From contig NW_024882735.1 in the NCBI RefSeq assembly GCF_019059575.1, positions 62,001 through 126,000 on the forward strand: a DNA stretch of 64,000 nucleotides, given 5' to 3'. This stretch comes from Amphibalanus amphitrite. Lineage: Eukaryota; Arthropoda; Thecostraca; Balanomorpha; Balanidae. The translations under genes and the position numbers were made by a program. Shown here piece by piece: positions 35,759-47,784 of this stretch. Position 1 is the first letter of the stretch. Each line of letters opens with the position of its first letter. The notes beneath the pieces were generated by a model. That model saw only the letters and a program-made list of their open reading frames with translations. It was not told where the DNA came from and did not search any database.

Positions 35759-37844
35759 CTCTATTTGTCTTGTAACGTCTGCTAGTATGAAATTGCAAGC
35801 TGCATGATTCGTGTTGACACGCTTGCGTACTGGGTCATGTAATTACAATAATTACATATTTCAACAGTGCAGTGACCGGTTCTGTTTGTCATGCATTCGG
35901 TAGTAAGGGCTGGCCCTCGATGTGCTGAATACTGACCCGTGTCCCAACAGTAGGTTCGTTCAACAGTCAAGCCGGTTTCAGTGACAGGACGCACCTCACC
36001 GGTCGATCCACTGCATATTCACAGCCAGTCAGTCAACGGAGTGACACGACCAGAAGCGGCATAAACAGCGTACTAGCCGCGCCGCCCACCGCGCCGCCTC
36101 GCACAGTCACGCGAGGGTCAGCGGTGCCCCGAGTATGGTCAAAGTGGTGCCCTGAGGCCGAATTATGGGTCAAGGCGCCATCAAGGTGTTAGTGAGCGGG
36201 ATATGCGCTGCTACATGTCTGACATGGTTCATGCGAAGTTTATTTAGTAGCAGAGAAATAACCCAATTACACGCAGTGTTTTTTAATTATCAACAATTGA
36301 ATTCTTGCACTTCATTGAACTTTTTCGCTCCAGACATACACGTTTAACTCAAAGTACTGTTTCTTTCACATAATTGGTGCAGCCCGAATTGAAAATACTG
36401 GCAAGGTCAACTCATGACTGTTTTTTAAGCATTTTGTTGAACACTTATCTAGATTCAACTACTTGGATAGTTTGAATACAAACGGCTACGTGTTAAGCAT
36501 ATACCTGTGTTTGCCTAGATCCCGATCAGTGAACCGTGGAGCTGCATGCAAGTCAATCTTCACAATTGATCCCATCTGCAGATTTCGGAAATGTACGCTA
36601 AATCTATAATGATATTGCGTCTAGTGTTTCTGGTACAGGTTTCATTATTTTCCCGCTGGCCTCTAAAGCCGCAGGCTGTCGTCGGCAGCGCTAGCGGCAC
36701 TCACCGAGGACCATAGATGCGTGTCGGGCACTCAGGGCATTCTGCCGACACGACACTCAGGGGACACCGGCTCGGTAAACCTCATTCCAGTTTCAGAAGG
36801 CAGCCAGGTTCGCGGGGAGCGCTCGCTGCAGCGCCGGCGCTTGTCCGAGAGGGCTGCAAGCTGTTAATCGCTGCACGCTGACCCCATCCGGGAACAGTCG
36901 AGCAGCCGAACTGGTGTCGCCATGACACGTCGCGTGCCGCCGCGACAGCCTGAGCTGTGGCAGCTATTGGGCTGCAGAGTACCCGGCGACCCACCTCAGT
37001 TGGACCGGGTGACTGGAGGTCTCGGGTGGTCTCGGATTTATTGTTGGTCCCCGACCGGCACGGCGTCAGCCATACCAAGACCAGTTATATCAGCCATACC
37101 TACTTCGGAAGAAGCAGTGGTAGCCTCTCCGGTGGCCAGTGATAGCCGGCATAACCATAAGCAAGGATCGCTGTTAGACACGGCTTCAGACCGGCGACCA
37201 TCAGCCTGAGCCAGCCGGGCCAGCGACATATACCATGTCAGTGTAAACTTGTAGGGCTATGCTATCACTCACAACATTTTCTGTTGACCTTTTTGGACAC
37301 CCATCTCGGCATTCGGCAGTCATTTATTGTCACATCTGCTGTCAGTTTTCAAGATAAGTTAAAATAACTTTTCAAGTAACTATTTGCAAGATGAGTTCTG
37401 CTGTAGATATGGTGAAAACAGTCTACTCATAATTATTTACAAGTAAACTGTCAACGTTTATCTCCGTTCTTGTTCAAAGTGCTTTGCTGTAGCGCTATTC
37501 TTGCTAAATGCGAGGGATACAACGGGAACCTCTCGTCTGTTTTCTAAAGTGGAAAGTAAGTTGACGCTCGTCTGAGCGTGCTTGGATGAATTTGAGATGT
37601 GAGGGGCTCTGCTGAAGTTTGCAAAGAGCACCATCAAGCTACTTCAAGGAAAACTAAGACATTCTTGTAGTGCGACAATGGCGCTAACCTTAACGGTGCC
37701 AAACAATGGGTCTTTTCTCTTTTCCATTAATGGTCATACGAGTTAGTAAACATCCGAGGCTGGCTCTCAGACCAGCTTTGAGGTAGTGTTATCTTCCTGA
37801 GACTAAAAAGAAAACATTGATTTAGGCAGACTCCGACAGACCGA
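35758..37844. other. unassigned intronic sequence
   Basis: A GC-richer block at about 36650-37210; no domain, repeat partner or splice-flanked coding segment seen. Confidence 0.4.
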
Positions 37845-38010
37845 CAGTTCGGCAGAACTACGGACCGACAGAACAACAGACAGACAGACAGACAGACAGG
37901 AGAATAGTCCGACAGACAAACACGAACAGACCGACAGACAGACATACCGACAGACCAGCAGACTGGCAGACAGTCAAGTAGACTGCCAGACTGCCAGACT
38001 ATCAGACAGA
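37845..38010. repeat. degenerate (ACAG)n / CCGACAGA repeat
   Basis: Core of perfect ACAG units at about 37878-37900 within imperfect GACAGACNG units. Both frames give repetitive VCLSV-like peptide only. Confidence 0.85.
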
Positions 38011-38388
38011 CCGTGGGCGTCGGCATTCCGCCGCCCGTCCCAGTAGTCACTGAGCGCCCTGCCCGCTATGCATGGTAATTGATAGCCTCAGCGATCCAGT
38101 GCGCTGGTAGCTGATTGCTGCTGATGGATCAGCCCCCCTTCCTCCCCCTCCAGGCCACCCGGTCCGCAACTGAAAATACCACACAGGCCGTTGGCGAGGA
38201 ATAGTTTGCTTCTGTGTGGTGGCTGTGACTGCGCCGGTCCTAGAGTAGTCTGGGCTGGATTGGTCCTTCAACACTCAACAACCAGTGCTGAATTGGCAAG
38301 GGTTTGCTTGTTACCTGGCTGAAGCGGAGTTTGTTCTGATACATAAAGGATCCGCATGCCTATGTACAATTATTTTCAGAGTACACAC

Positions 38389-38683
38389 TAGCCGTTTTCA
38401 CGACGGGCTATCTGGCGAGTGCACCTGATTGAACCTGATTTGACCAAATCTGCACCTAATTTCTTTTACAGCAAATATCTTCATTTTATGAATTTATTTC
38501 AGTGTTTTAATCGATGACACTCTCTAATTATAATATGACAAAGCAGGCATATAAGCAATTAGTGCAACCCTAGCTGATAGCTGCTAAGGGACACACTGAA
38601 CCTGATTTGACCAAATCTGCACCTGTCTGCACCAGATGTGCACCAAATGTGTATGTACTAGATGGCCGTCGTGAAAACGGCTA
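38389..38683. mobile_element. TA-flanked MITE with 16-bp perfect inverted ends
   Basis: TA at 38389-38390 and 38682-38683 flanks GCCGTTTTCACGACGG and its exact inverse. Inside, GAACCTGATTTGACCAAATC occurs twice (near 38431 and 38598). TA target and short perfect ends fit a Tc1/mariner-type non-autonomous element. Confidence 0.82.
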
Positions 38684-40244
38684 CTATGTATTTCTACAAT
38701 TATTTTGATAGTTCTGTCAATGAACTAAACTGTTAGCGCTACAGTTCAATAATCGATGGAAACAAAGAGCTCGTCTTTTTATGGATTTCCGTGAAGCGAT
38801 GCATGCATTGGTATATTCTTATCACAAGATGTTATTATTATGGACAATATTTCTACTTCAGACCAAACCAATCGCCTTCTTTGTGGTGACATGTTACCTT
38901 ACTCCGGTGGTGAATACCGTCCACAGCGGGCCGCCGAACCAAAACAAGTCGTTACGGACTGCGTTGACGTCATAAATGCAATGGCAACTTGCTGATAACA
39001 GGCAGTGATATAGAACGGCGGCTGACCTGCGTATGGAACCCCGCCCCTGCCGCCCAGCTGACTCGCGATCTAACTACTCTGGCCAGCGATTTTCGCCTCA
39101 TACTGACCCAACAAACGGGCTACTTTGCAGGGTATTGCACATTAGTGATGACGTCATAATGAACTAAAGCGCAGCACTAACGGTTGGCTCATTAAAGCGG
39201 GCTTGTTTATCATGCGGTAGTGTCCATTACGCGACTCTGAGAGTGTCTTAGAGGCCTGCTCATCAGCATGCATAGTGTATGCTCAATCAGTGGTGTAGCA
39301 AACGACGTTACAGGGATGCACCTTCCCGCGTTTGGTCATGTGTATTCATGGATATGTGCCGCAGAGTCGACGTTGCGACTGTGCCAATTTGCATGGTGTA
39401 TTCGGCATTGATAATGCGGCGGCCGAGGAACGCTGCTGCTGACCGAAAATGCTGGTGGAACTTCGACGCGTCTCTTGCTATTCATCTGTTTTGAGAAATT
39501 CTACTAAAATGTGTTGCTGCTCAGAATATCGCCCAATTGTTATTCTAAGAAGTTCATTTTCATGTGTGAGAAAGCCAAAAATCAGTCGAATCACGACTTA
39601 AAACAATAAAACCAACAAAAATTAACAATGGAAAATAAGGAAATGACCGTCCTCACGCCACCTGCAGATAACTTACTACAATTATGTGATGGAATGATTT
39701 ATGAAACCAAAATTAAAAATATACAATAGGAAAGTAGGCTTGCGAGCTAACATACCAAATATCAAACTCTTATTCATAATGCATGTAATTAATCGGCATC
39801 CGGCTGACAATGCCGAATCTTTCTTTTCGTTAGCGCGGCCAAACCGGCAGACTGGCCAAAGATGGCCGCCCGCTCATAGCACACCTGCAATGGTAGACTG
39901 ACCCGCAGGACACGCGTGTTAAGCGGTACACCCTACCCTCCAGAGTTCAAAGCGATAAGACCGAACCGAACTTAGGATGACCTGAAATCTCTCGTTATAT
40001 TTGTGTTAACTGTTGCATTTGTATGAAAAGAAATAATCAGTGAGCAAAGGTTGATTCCGGCTTGATCTCAAGGGCTCGTCCGATGATTATGCTTTGAAAC
40101 TCAGCCTGGCACTTCACACCTCATAACTAAGTCTATGTATTTTGTTTTCTTGGACTAAAATGTTCCAATTACTGATCGAACAAAAAACATCCCTATGTAG
40201 ATGCTGCTTTTAACGTCCTGCCTTTATTCGTAGTGACGCAGCCT
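38684..40244. other. unassigned intronic sequence
   Basis: AT-rich; nothing recognised. Confidence 0.4.
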
Positions 40245-40465
40245 GGGCCTCGTTTCATAAAGCGAGTCCGTAACTTACGCCGGTTTTTGGTCTTGTATTG
40301 CAAGTGCATGTGAAGCAATGACGATAGTTTGAATCGTTGAATGTATTTATCTTGCAAGCTAGAACAGAAGGGAGAAGGTAAAACAAATGTATCGCTTCAC
40401 ATGCGCTTGCAGTACAAGCCCAAAAATTGGCGTAAGTTACGGACTTGCTTTATGAAGCGAGGCCC
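40245..40465. mobile_element. foldback MITE, GGGCCTCGTTTCATAAAG type
   Basis: Inverted ends of about 37 bp: GGGCCTCGTTTCATAAAGCG... at the left and its inverse at the right, with few mismatches. A weaker inverted match continues inward (GCAAGTGCATGTGAAGC with GCTTCACATGCGCTTGC). Non-coding, 221 bp. Confidence 0.85.
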
Positions 40466-41904
40466 TGGAGTGAGCTAAATCCACAGGTCCATGCTCCATT
40501 GTAATGCAATTTGAGGTAATCCAGAGTCAGTCACGCAATGCGAGCTGTTGTCGTACAGCCCTCGTTAATTATTTGCCGTAAGCTGGTTACAGGCCAATGA
40601 GGATTGCGATGTGTCAAACAAGCCTTTGATGATATTTATAAATCGTATTATGTTTAACTATTTCGAACACTTTATTGTGCTAAAGGACATAACTGAACAA
40701 TTTATCCACGGCACAAATAGCTACAATGAGCGGTGTACACTGCACCATACGTACAGTAAACGTAAAACCACTTAAATGTTGTATGTAACATTCCTCTGTA
40801 CACGTTTATTATGCATAGCATGCATGTAACACCATATACCTACCCGTTAAAAACATACCAAATAAGCATATAGCGTAAGCTATATATGTTTTTGTCGTGG
40901 CGTTTTATCAAACGCAATTCCTCATTTGGCGCCCATGCAGACTTTCCTGTCAACTGAGCAATATTGGACTCAAACAAACTTTGAGCCCACTGGCCTGCAA
41001 TATAAATTCTGATAACCACAATTCATAGTGTTTGCGGTGTCAACATTGGACAGGTATGAACTATGAATATTGAATGTTCTTCGTGGCGGTCATAAATAAA
41101 AAACTACTTTTTGCTGCATTTAAGGTCCGTTTTTTAAATTCATATTTCGTCCATTCAGAGGAAAGACATTCGCTTGTTATCAGGCTTTGTCTTTCTTCTC
41201 GAATAAAGCTGCTTACCCTAACGCCGGCTTGGAATAAGCATAAACTAAAATACATCTCTTAGAAATGTTTTATGCATAATCAAGTTGTCCTCATCAATTT
41301 TTACCTGCTTTTCAGTTTATGAAATTATGAAAAATAAATGGCAATTTGAAAGGCGTTCAACTGTGTTGGACACAAATCCTCCGATTAATCGCAACAGCTG
41401 GAAGGATTTAGCTTGATCACTTGGGAAGTCAGCCGTGTGGTCGAACAGAGCCCCGAATTGAACATAATTTAAGCGTCTCCGACAGCTGACTGATGATCGT
41501 GTTTATCGATGTGACGCCCGCGGAACTGAACACGCCTGCAGGAGCCAATTTCACAAACAGCTGCCACAGATTTGGTTGTGTTTACAGAGTTCCAAACAAT
41601 GAAAGACAAGGCGGAAGACTTTCCAGGACTTCACCTAAATCATTGACTCGGTGTCATGTAACATAAGTGATTTCAATACATTCAAGCTTTACTTTCCATT
41701 GTTCAATACAAGCCCTTGCTTGTCGTTATATACATAGATTACACTGTGGGGCCTTAGAGTGTCCCAAATGGCTTGGCTGTAAGCATTCGGCCACCCTGGG
41801 ACTTCCAGTACATAAACGGCAAAAAGAAACGCCTCTGGAGTCGCTGTGAGGCCTTTGGGATCGCCGTGAGACAGCATCTGTTGACGTAGGTATATACGCG
41901 GCAG
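40466..41904. other. unassigned intronic sequence
   Basis: AT-rich; open frames at 41061-41255 and 41667-41877 show no domain. Confidence 0.4.
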
Positions 41905-41908
41905 TTTA

Positions 41909-43490
41909 TTTATTTATTTATTTACGACTTCCGCAGACACTCCACAGTGCAGACGTGGCTATTCTGTGTCAGTTGTTACAAAGTTAAAACATGGGTAGGA
42001 AACTTGTCAAAAAATCACAGATAGCATCACAGTCATACCTGCACGCTCACATGTACACATAAAAGCTACGACAGAACAAGTGCCTTAGCAGCGCGCTTGA
42101 AGCCCCGCGAGTCTAGCTCCATGGCCCCCACCGGCAACCGGTTCAGCAGCGACACTGCTCGGTAACCAAACGAGCGTTGGCCGGTCACTGTGCGCGTGGC
42201 AGGGGGTCGTAGGCGTGAATCCGATCGTGTCACACGCTCACAGGTTCGTGCTTCAGAAAAGGTCGTGAACAGAGAGGCGAGTTCGGCAGGCTCACCACTG
42301 GCACGCACATTGTAGGCTGTTGTCAAAGTCCTCAGCTCAAACATCTGTCGCGGCGAGAGCAGCTGCAGGTCATTACGGGCGCGAGAAATGTGGTCATACT
42401 TTCTCAAACCGGTGACGACACGAGTCGCGAAGTTAAGAACTTTTAAAAGTCTCGTATCGTTCGCGGCCGACCCGTTGCCGTACACAGCCACGCAGTACCT
42501 GAGGCGCGAGATGATCAGCCCCTGAACAACAGCTAGAAGTGCCGGCTGCGGGAGGAAATGCCTCAGGTGACGGAGACCGATCAGGAGGCCAGTGCACCTG
42601 CGAATGATGTCACTCACATGTGCATCCCAGGTGAGGTGCCGGTCAAAAATCACACCCAGGTTCCTCACTGTGTGACTCTCCCGAACGGTCTCCCCACCGA
42701 TCCGTACGCTGACAGGGGCGAGGTTGCGGGTGTTTTGCTTGGTTCCAAGGAGAAGGAGTTCGGTTTTGGAGGTGTTGAGCTTAAGGCCGTGTGCATGGAA
42801 CCACGTTGAAAGGGAGGCCAGGGTGTTTTCCATGCGCTGGATGAGGAGTGGGATGTTTTGTTTCAAGTCGGACATAAGGATTTGGGTATCGTCAGCGTAC
42901 TGGATCACATGGGCGTCCGGCGCGTGCAGGCTGAGGTCGTTGGCGAATATTGTGAACAACAGAGGACCAAGGACAGAGCCCTGGAAAACTCCCATGGTGT
43001 TAGGAAGAGGTTTAGAAGCCACTCTGCTGCCGGAGGAAGTACAAATGGAGACTGACTGAGTATGACCGGAAAGGTATGCGGAAAACCAAGAAGGATCGAT
43101 GTTGTAGAGCTGGAGCTTGGTTAGGAGTTGGGAATGAGGAATCACGTCAAAACATTTACTGAGGTCCAAAAGGCACAAAAGGGAGACGTGACCTCGGTCC
43201 ATGTTCGCAAAGATGCGGTTTGTGACGGACAGCAGAGCGGTTTCTGTGGAATGTTGAGGACGGAAGCCATGTTGGGATGAGGATAGGAGATGATTGTGAG
43301 ACATGTAAGTAAACAGCTGACGCTGCACCACACGCTCCACAATCTTGGCCATGGTGGGGACTAAGGAAATGGGGCGGTAGTTGGAAATAATAGAGGGATC
43401 GCCGGATTTGAAAATAGGATACACCAGAGAGTGTTTCCAGGTCTCGGGAAAATCACATGAGGTGTGGCAGTGTGCTGTCGTGACCCATTA
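41909..43490 (-). mobile_element. 5'-truncated CR1/L2-like LINE
   Basis: The reading frame enters at about 43490 (HCHTSCDFPETWKHSLVYPI) and ends with a stop at 42063-42065. A 3' UTR of about 150 bp follows and ends in (AAAT)n at 41909-41928 (TTTA on the + strand). Tandem A-rich tails are typical of CR1/L2-like elements. It lacks the endonuclease and N-terminal part. No exact target duplication recognised. The open RT frame suggests a fairly recent insertion into the intron, antisense to the dpr-like gene. Confidence 0.9.
42066..43424 (-). CDS. LINE reverse transcriptase (C-terminal part of ORF2)
   Basis: 452 residues with no internal stop. RT motifs in order: NYRPISLVPTMAKIVERVV (15-33), HGFRPQHSTETALL (52-65), LLDLSKCFDV with catalytic D87, GVFQGSVLGPLLF (145-158), YADD (176-179) with the paired catalytic Asps, then LGVIFDRHLTWDAHV. 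The usual GVPQGS reads GVFQGS here (residue 147 Phe instead of Pro), an uncommon change in a very conserved turn. The first residue given is a GTG-encoded Val; the frame continues upstream to about 43490. There is no RNase H domain, which separates it from the LINE lineage at 9.9-20.6 kb. Confidence 0.93.
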   Translation of the reverse strand: MYPIFKSGDPSIISNYRPISLVPTMAKIVERVVQRQLFTYMSHNHLLSSSQHGFRPQHSTETALLSVTNRIFANMDRGHVSLLCLLDLSKCFDVIPHSQLLTKLQLYNIDPSWFSAYLSGHTQSVSICTSSGSRVASKPLPNTMGVFQGSVLGPLLFTIFANDLSLHAPDAHVIQYADDTQILMSDLKQNIPLLIQRMENTLASLSTWFHAHGLKLNTSKTELLLLGTKQNTRNLAPVSVRIGGETVRESHTVRNLGVIFDRHLTWDAHVSDIIRRCTGLLIGLRHLRHFLPQPALLAVVQGLIISRLRYCVAVYGNGSAANDTRLLKVLNFATRVVTGLRKYDHISRARNDLQLLSPRQMFELRTLTTAYNVRASGEPAELASLFTTFSEARTCERVTRSDSRLRPPATRTVTGQRSFGYRAVSLLNRLPVGAMELDSRGFKRAAKALVLS

Positions 43491-46400
43491 CCGCGGGTCG
43501 TCTCACCGAGGACCGACCTGACCTGACGCTAGAGCAGGGCACAACGTGAGCCATCAGTACCACCTGAGCCTGTGATGGAGCGAGCAGCCGATGTAGATCT
43601 GACGGATCGCAGAATCCGGCGATGGCAGCCGCAGATCGCATGGCCGGTCGGTTGTAAGTTAACGTCACATGTAGGCGCACGGCCACGCACACATATGCTC
43701 GCTGTTGTTTCTACAACCTAAAAACGAGCCAGTTTAAACTTCATCCAGAAAGTGATCGAGGCAGAAGGGGAGGTAGGCAAACGTCACGGACCGTTCGCCG
43801 GCTACGGTACTGTCTCGGGTGGTAAAAATGGTGACAACTGAGGAATCATAGACTGCGGCACGGTAATATCTACCCAATGTCAGTCAAAAGTCCTTAAGCT
43901 ATACCCGCCTACCCATCAGCAAACGCCTAGCAATCTGCCAGCATGCCCCGGGTCGTCTAGTCCTGCCCGAAATCTGATACCGACAGCCGGGACACCGATG
44001 AATTATTTCTAGTGCTTGCCTCGCCATCGATCCGGCGTCGCTTTAATGACTTCTGGTTCTCAGCAGGCAGACGCGGAGGCTTGCCTGTCGCCCGTCGTGC
44101 CGCCCAACTGCTGAGCAAATTGCAGCCGTTCGCGCGTCGGGGCATGGGCGATGGTCGGGCGTCGCGGACGACGACAGTGACCTTACGAGCGTGACCGGCA
44201 GCGCCTCGGGGCACAGCGTGTCACCAAGGCCGGGTCCCAGAAATGCGGACGATTCCGGGTCTCCAGTACTGTGAATATGGATATGGTGGTCGGATGCCGA
44301 ACGATGGCGAATGGTCATATACGATAGTGCAGCTATTTATGGTGGTGGGAAGTAAGTGTTGCTGTGTGGGCTAACGACCTACCTTGTCCCCAACTATGGT
44401 GACTTGTGCAGATGTTCAGTTATATGATTCATTTGTGGTTACTTCAATCGATTTCTATGAATTATTTTGAGACTTTTTCCATCGTGGAAAAATAACACTC
44501 AGGGATATTGACATTTACGAAGTTCGAGCAGGAAAGCATTAGTTTTTCTTGGTGGCGAGCATTGACTGTGGAATAATTAATGCCAAGGGGCAATCTAGTT
44601 CATGGATATTGGACATTGGTATAACAAAAGATATTGCAGTTGATGTTGGTGGATGTTTACAGTTGTAGACTTGACGAATGATGAAATCTGGCATTGATTC
44701 TGGAGCAGTAATCATGATACGGCTCATCAGTGACCCTCAGTAAAAGCTGTACTAAGACTGTGCCTTTTTAACTCTGCCGTAACTTGCAGCAGGAGTCCAC
44801 GTCTCTGCTCCCGAAAAAAACCTAGACGAGTGATTTCGCCGTGACACATTTCCGATGGCAGACTGGGCTGGCGGTCGGGCGACCTCGCTCGGACGCTTCC
44901 AGGCCCGTAGTTTGGCGATCGACCGCCACCATTTGGTGCCACTGTAGGCCGGTATCCGACCGTTAGGTGCTGATGAAGCTCACGTGTTAACGGTGCCACC
45001 TTTCTCTGGATAGACATCAGTCCAGTGTGCACATTGTGGGGACAGGCACCATTCCCAACCGTATCTCTCCCCTGGGCAGATGTTACATCGTGAACATCTA
45101 GAGATGGATAAAGGCTATTCCAACACGCATAGCCCTGGATAGATATGATTCCGACGTGCTCCCGCCCTGCTCGGAGATCTCATAGCCTTGCTCCCGCCTG
45201 CAAACTGCATACAGACACTAGGTATTCCAACGCACAATGACCGAGACAGACGCACGCATACGCACACGCACACGCACACACGTTTCCGTGTAAGTAAGCA
45301 CACCATTTTAACTTGGTTTTATGAGCGGACCAGGATATGATTGTAACGAAAAGATGAACTACTACTGGAACAAATGACGGTTTAAATTTATCACTTGGAA
45401 TTTAAAACAGTTCTCTATGGTTCATTTTATATGCTTAGTGCGATTTTCTGTAGGTACTACATTTCACAAATACAGGAATAGTGCAAACTATCCCACCCCA
45501 ATTAGATCAGGGGTAATCATGATTGGTTCCTTGAAGTTTTTCGAAGAATATCAATCGTGCCAGACGCCATCATCAAATTTTCATGTACGTGTGCCTCCAT
45601 CGCTACTTCCTCGTCGGGGGGCACGGCTACTAACCGATTCATACAGGGAAAGACACCGTTCTACTGTGCTATTTGGAGTCATTACTTGTTCAGACAGCAT
45701 ACAGCGGCCGAAATGACTCCGTGTGACACTCCGGCGCTGCTCGTCCATCTGCAATCACTGCTGGTGTGACCGGCCCTTTAGGTATGAACCGGATACTAAC
45801 GGCCATGCCGTGAGGCTATTCTATCGAGGCGGTATTTCTGGGGCATTGGCGTGAGGCTATTCTATCGCGGTGGTATTTCTGGTATCACCTTGACTTTGAC
45901 GACATAAGCGCCAGAGCTTAGGAGACCGAACACCGATTTCTGGAATAGAGGCCTTCACTCAGCGGTCGCGTGTTCGAGACATTGATTTGGACGCGCAACT
46001 GGTCAATAGGGGCGGTGGAGCGTAGCCGAACGCACTCGTTGATGCGGAAACAAGCCAATCTGCCGCCGGCTGCAAACCGTCGTCATGAAATAGGCGCATC
46101 GAGTCGCATCAATTCACACGTAACGCTTCGTAAGAAAAGTGTTGACTGGAGTGTTGTCGCCGGCTTTAGCGGAGTCGCTGTGTACACAGCGCTGGAAGGT
46201 TTTGCAGGAATGCAGGGGCAGCACGGAACGAGCAGTGTGTTTGCTTTGCATTGGCGAATGGCGGCGCCTGAATAGATATGCACAGGTGAACAATTTGACG
46301 TGTTCATATTTGAAAATTGCATCGTAAACATGCGCACATCTGTACAGGGCACTGATGTGCGGTGAGTAATGTGCTTACTTATGACGTTATTCATGCACAT

Positions 46401-46646
46401 CAATTACAGGAAAACTGTACATTTTGATATAATTGATAAACACGAGCAGACTACGCACATAGAACAATACCGAAGGCGGAAGAACCCAGACTCATTTCCT
46501 GACATGACGAACCTTGTAAAAGGTATAATTTAAAGGGAAAAGTACACTTTCACGAAATATTTTTTTGCATGGTTTTATGCTTTTTATGCTCAAAATGATC
46601 AGCAAAGAAAATAAAACCTTTTTATAAAGATATTACTTTCTATATT
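43491..46646. other. unassigned intronic sequence
   Basis: Mixed GC content, including GC-rich parts at 43490-43680 and 44000-44250. A short CA-type repeat lies at 45250-45285 and a tandem duplication at 45807. No gene recognised. Confidence 0.4.
45807..45882. repeat. tandem duplication of about 42 bp
   Basis: GTGAGGCTATTCTATCGAGG... and GTGAGGCTATTCTATCGCGG... follow each other with matching GGTATTTCTGG ends. Confidence 0.8.
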
Positions 46647-47784
46647 TTAACCCGGCAGGCGGTGGGCCTACCAGCCACCTTCCGCGCGGTGGGGGGGGGG
46701 GGGGCATTTTTTTAGTACACCTTATCATACATCAATTCTACACATGTTGTGAAAATTTCAGACCAAGGTCATTCAAGGTCAGGTCACCAGGTCACTTAAA
46801 GTGACCTCACCTCACAAAAAGTTTCAATGTCTGTCATAGCTACACCGAGTGACCGATCGCTTTGAAACTTTCAGAGATTGCTAAGAGCAATAGCATGTAT
46901 AAAATGTATATCTCAGAATTTTGATATCGATGACCTAAGGTCAGGTCAATTTTGCGACCTCCCCATTATAAGTCAATGGGACTCTTTTGGTCGAAAGACA
47001 TTATAAACACTCCCAAACACTGAATTACAAGTGGTTTAGACACACTGAACATGAAAATGGTGTCCGTGACCCCTGTTTATGCCCTCTTAGGCCACGAATA
47101 GTATCTAACAGTTTTTCGCAAATAACTTTTGATAGAGGCATGCTAGAGTGATGAAAACGCCTTAGATGTGTTCAGCTCGACGATACGGATCGACTGATAT
47201 GCAACATGACCCTTTCCGGTCAGGTCATGACCTTGACCTGAGGTCAAATTTTCAAGTTGACCTTTCAAGGTCTAGTTATAATTCATTCGATGCGTCTTGA
47301 CGAGAGGAACACGATGCCGGTAAAAGTAAGCTCGTACAAGGCTTGGGTCAAAAGTTATTGCAGAAAAACTTTCCGAAAAATCGGCTATTTTTGCACTTTT
47401 TGCCCCCTGCAGGCAAAACCGTTGACGTTAGGTCAAATCTGAGGAATTAATCAGAAAGGGCGTTAATAGGGCTATCGAATGCGCTTTTTCGCGGCGCTAT
47501 AGCTCTATTGGTTCCCAAGTTATGCGTTGGCTTCTTGGAAATTTTTGACATTCGACCTGGAAATCGGCGAAATTTTGCCTTCAATGACCTCTGGTGACCT
47601 GACCTTTGACCTGACCAAAAAATTGACCGAAGTGATTTCCTCATTATTTTTGACGTTCTTTCGAACGCCGCCTTCCGCGTATCGCTACGTGGCCCAGGAG
47701 CCGAGTTAGAAGGGGGGGGGGGTGTTCAAACCCCCCCCCCAGCAGGGCGTGGAAATCCAGGACCCCCAGCCGGGCGCGGGTTAA
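46647..47784 (+). mobile_element. TTAA-flanked G/C-hairpin element, copy D
   Basis: A 1138-bp element with TTAA at 46647-46650 and 47781-47784 and ends CCCGGC / GCGGG. It has a G-run at 46690-46704 and a G-run/C-run hairpin around GTGTTCAAA near 47712-47742. About 19 AGGTCA/TGACCT half-sites, including TGACCTTGACCT at 47228-47239. It shares ATTATAAGTCAATGGG with copy A. No TGACGTCA box was noticed in this copy. Confidence 0.85.

Noticed and set aside
37845-38010. A CRISPR-like array
   Set aside because: Units are imperfect ACAG microsatellite repeats with no uniform repeat/spacer structure; the context is eukaryotic.
45960-46000. A tRNA gene suggested by a GTTCGAGAC B-box-like string
   Set aside because: No matching A box, acceptor stem or cloverleaf around it.
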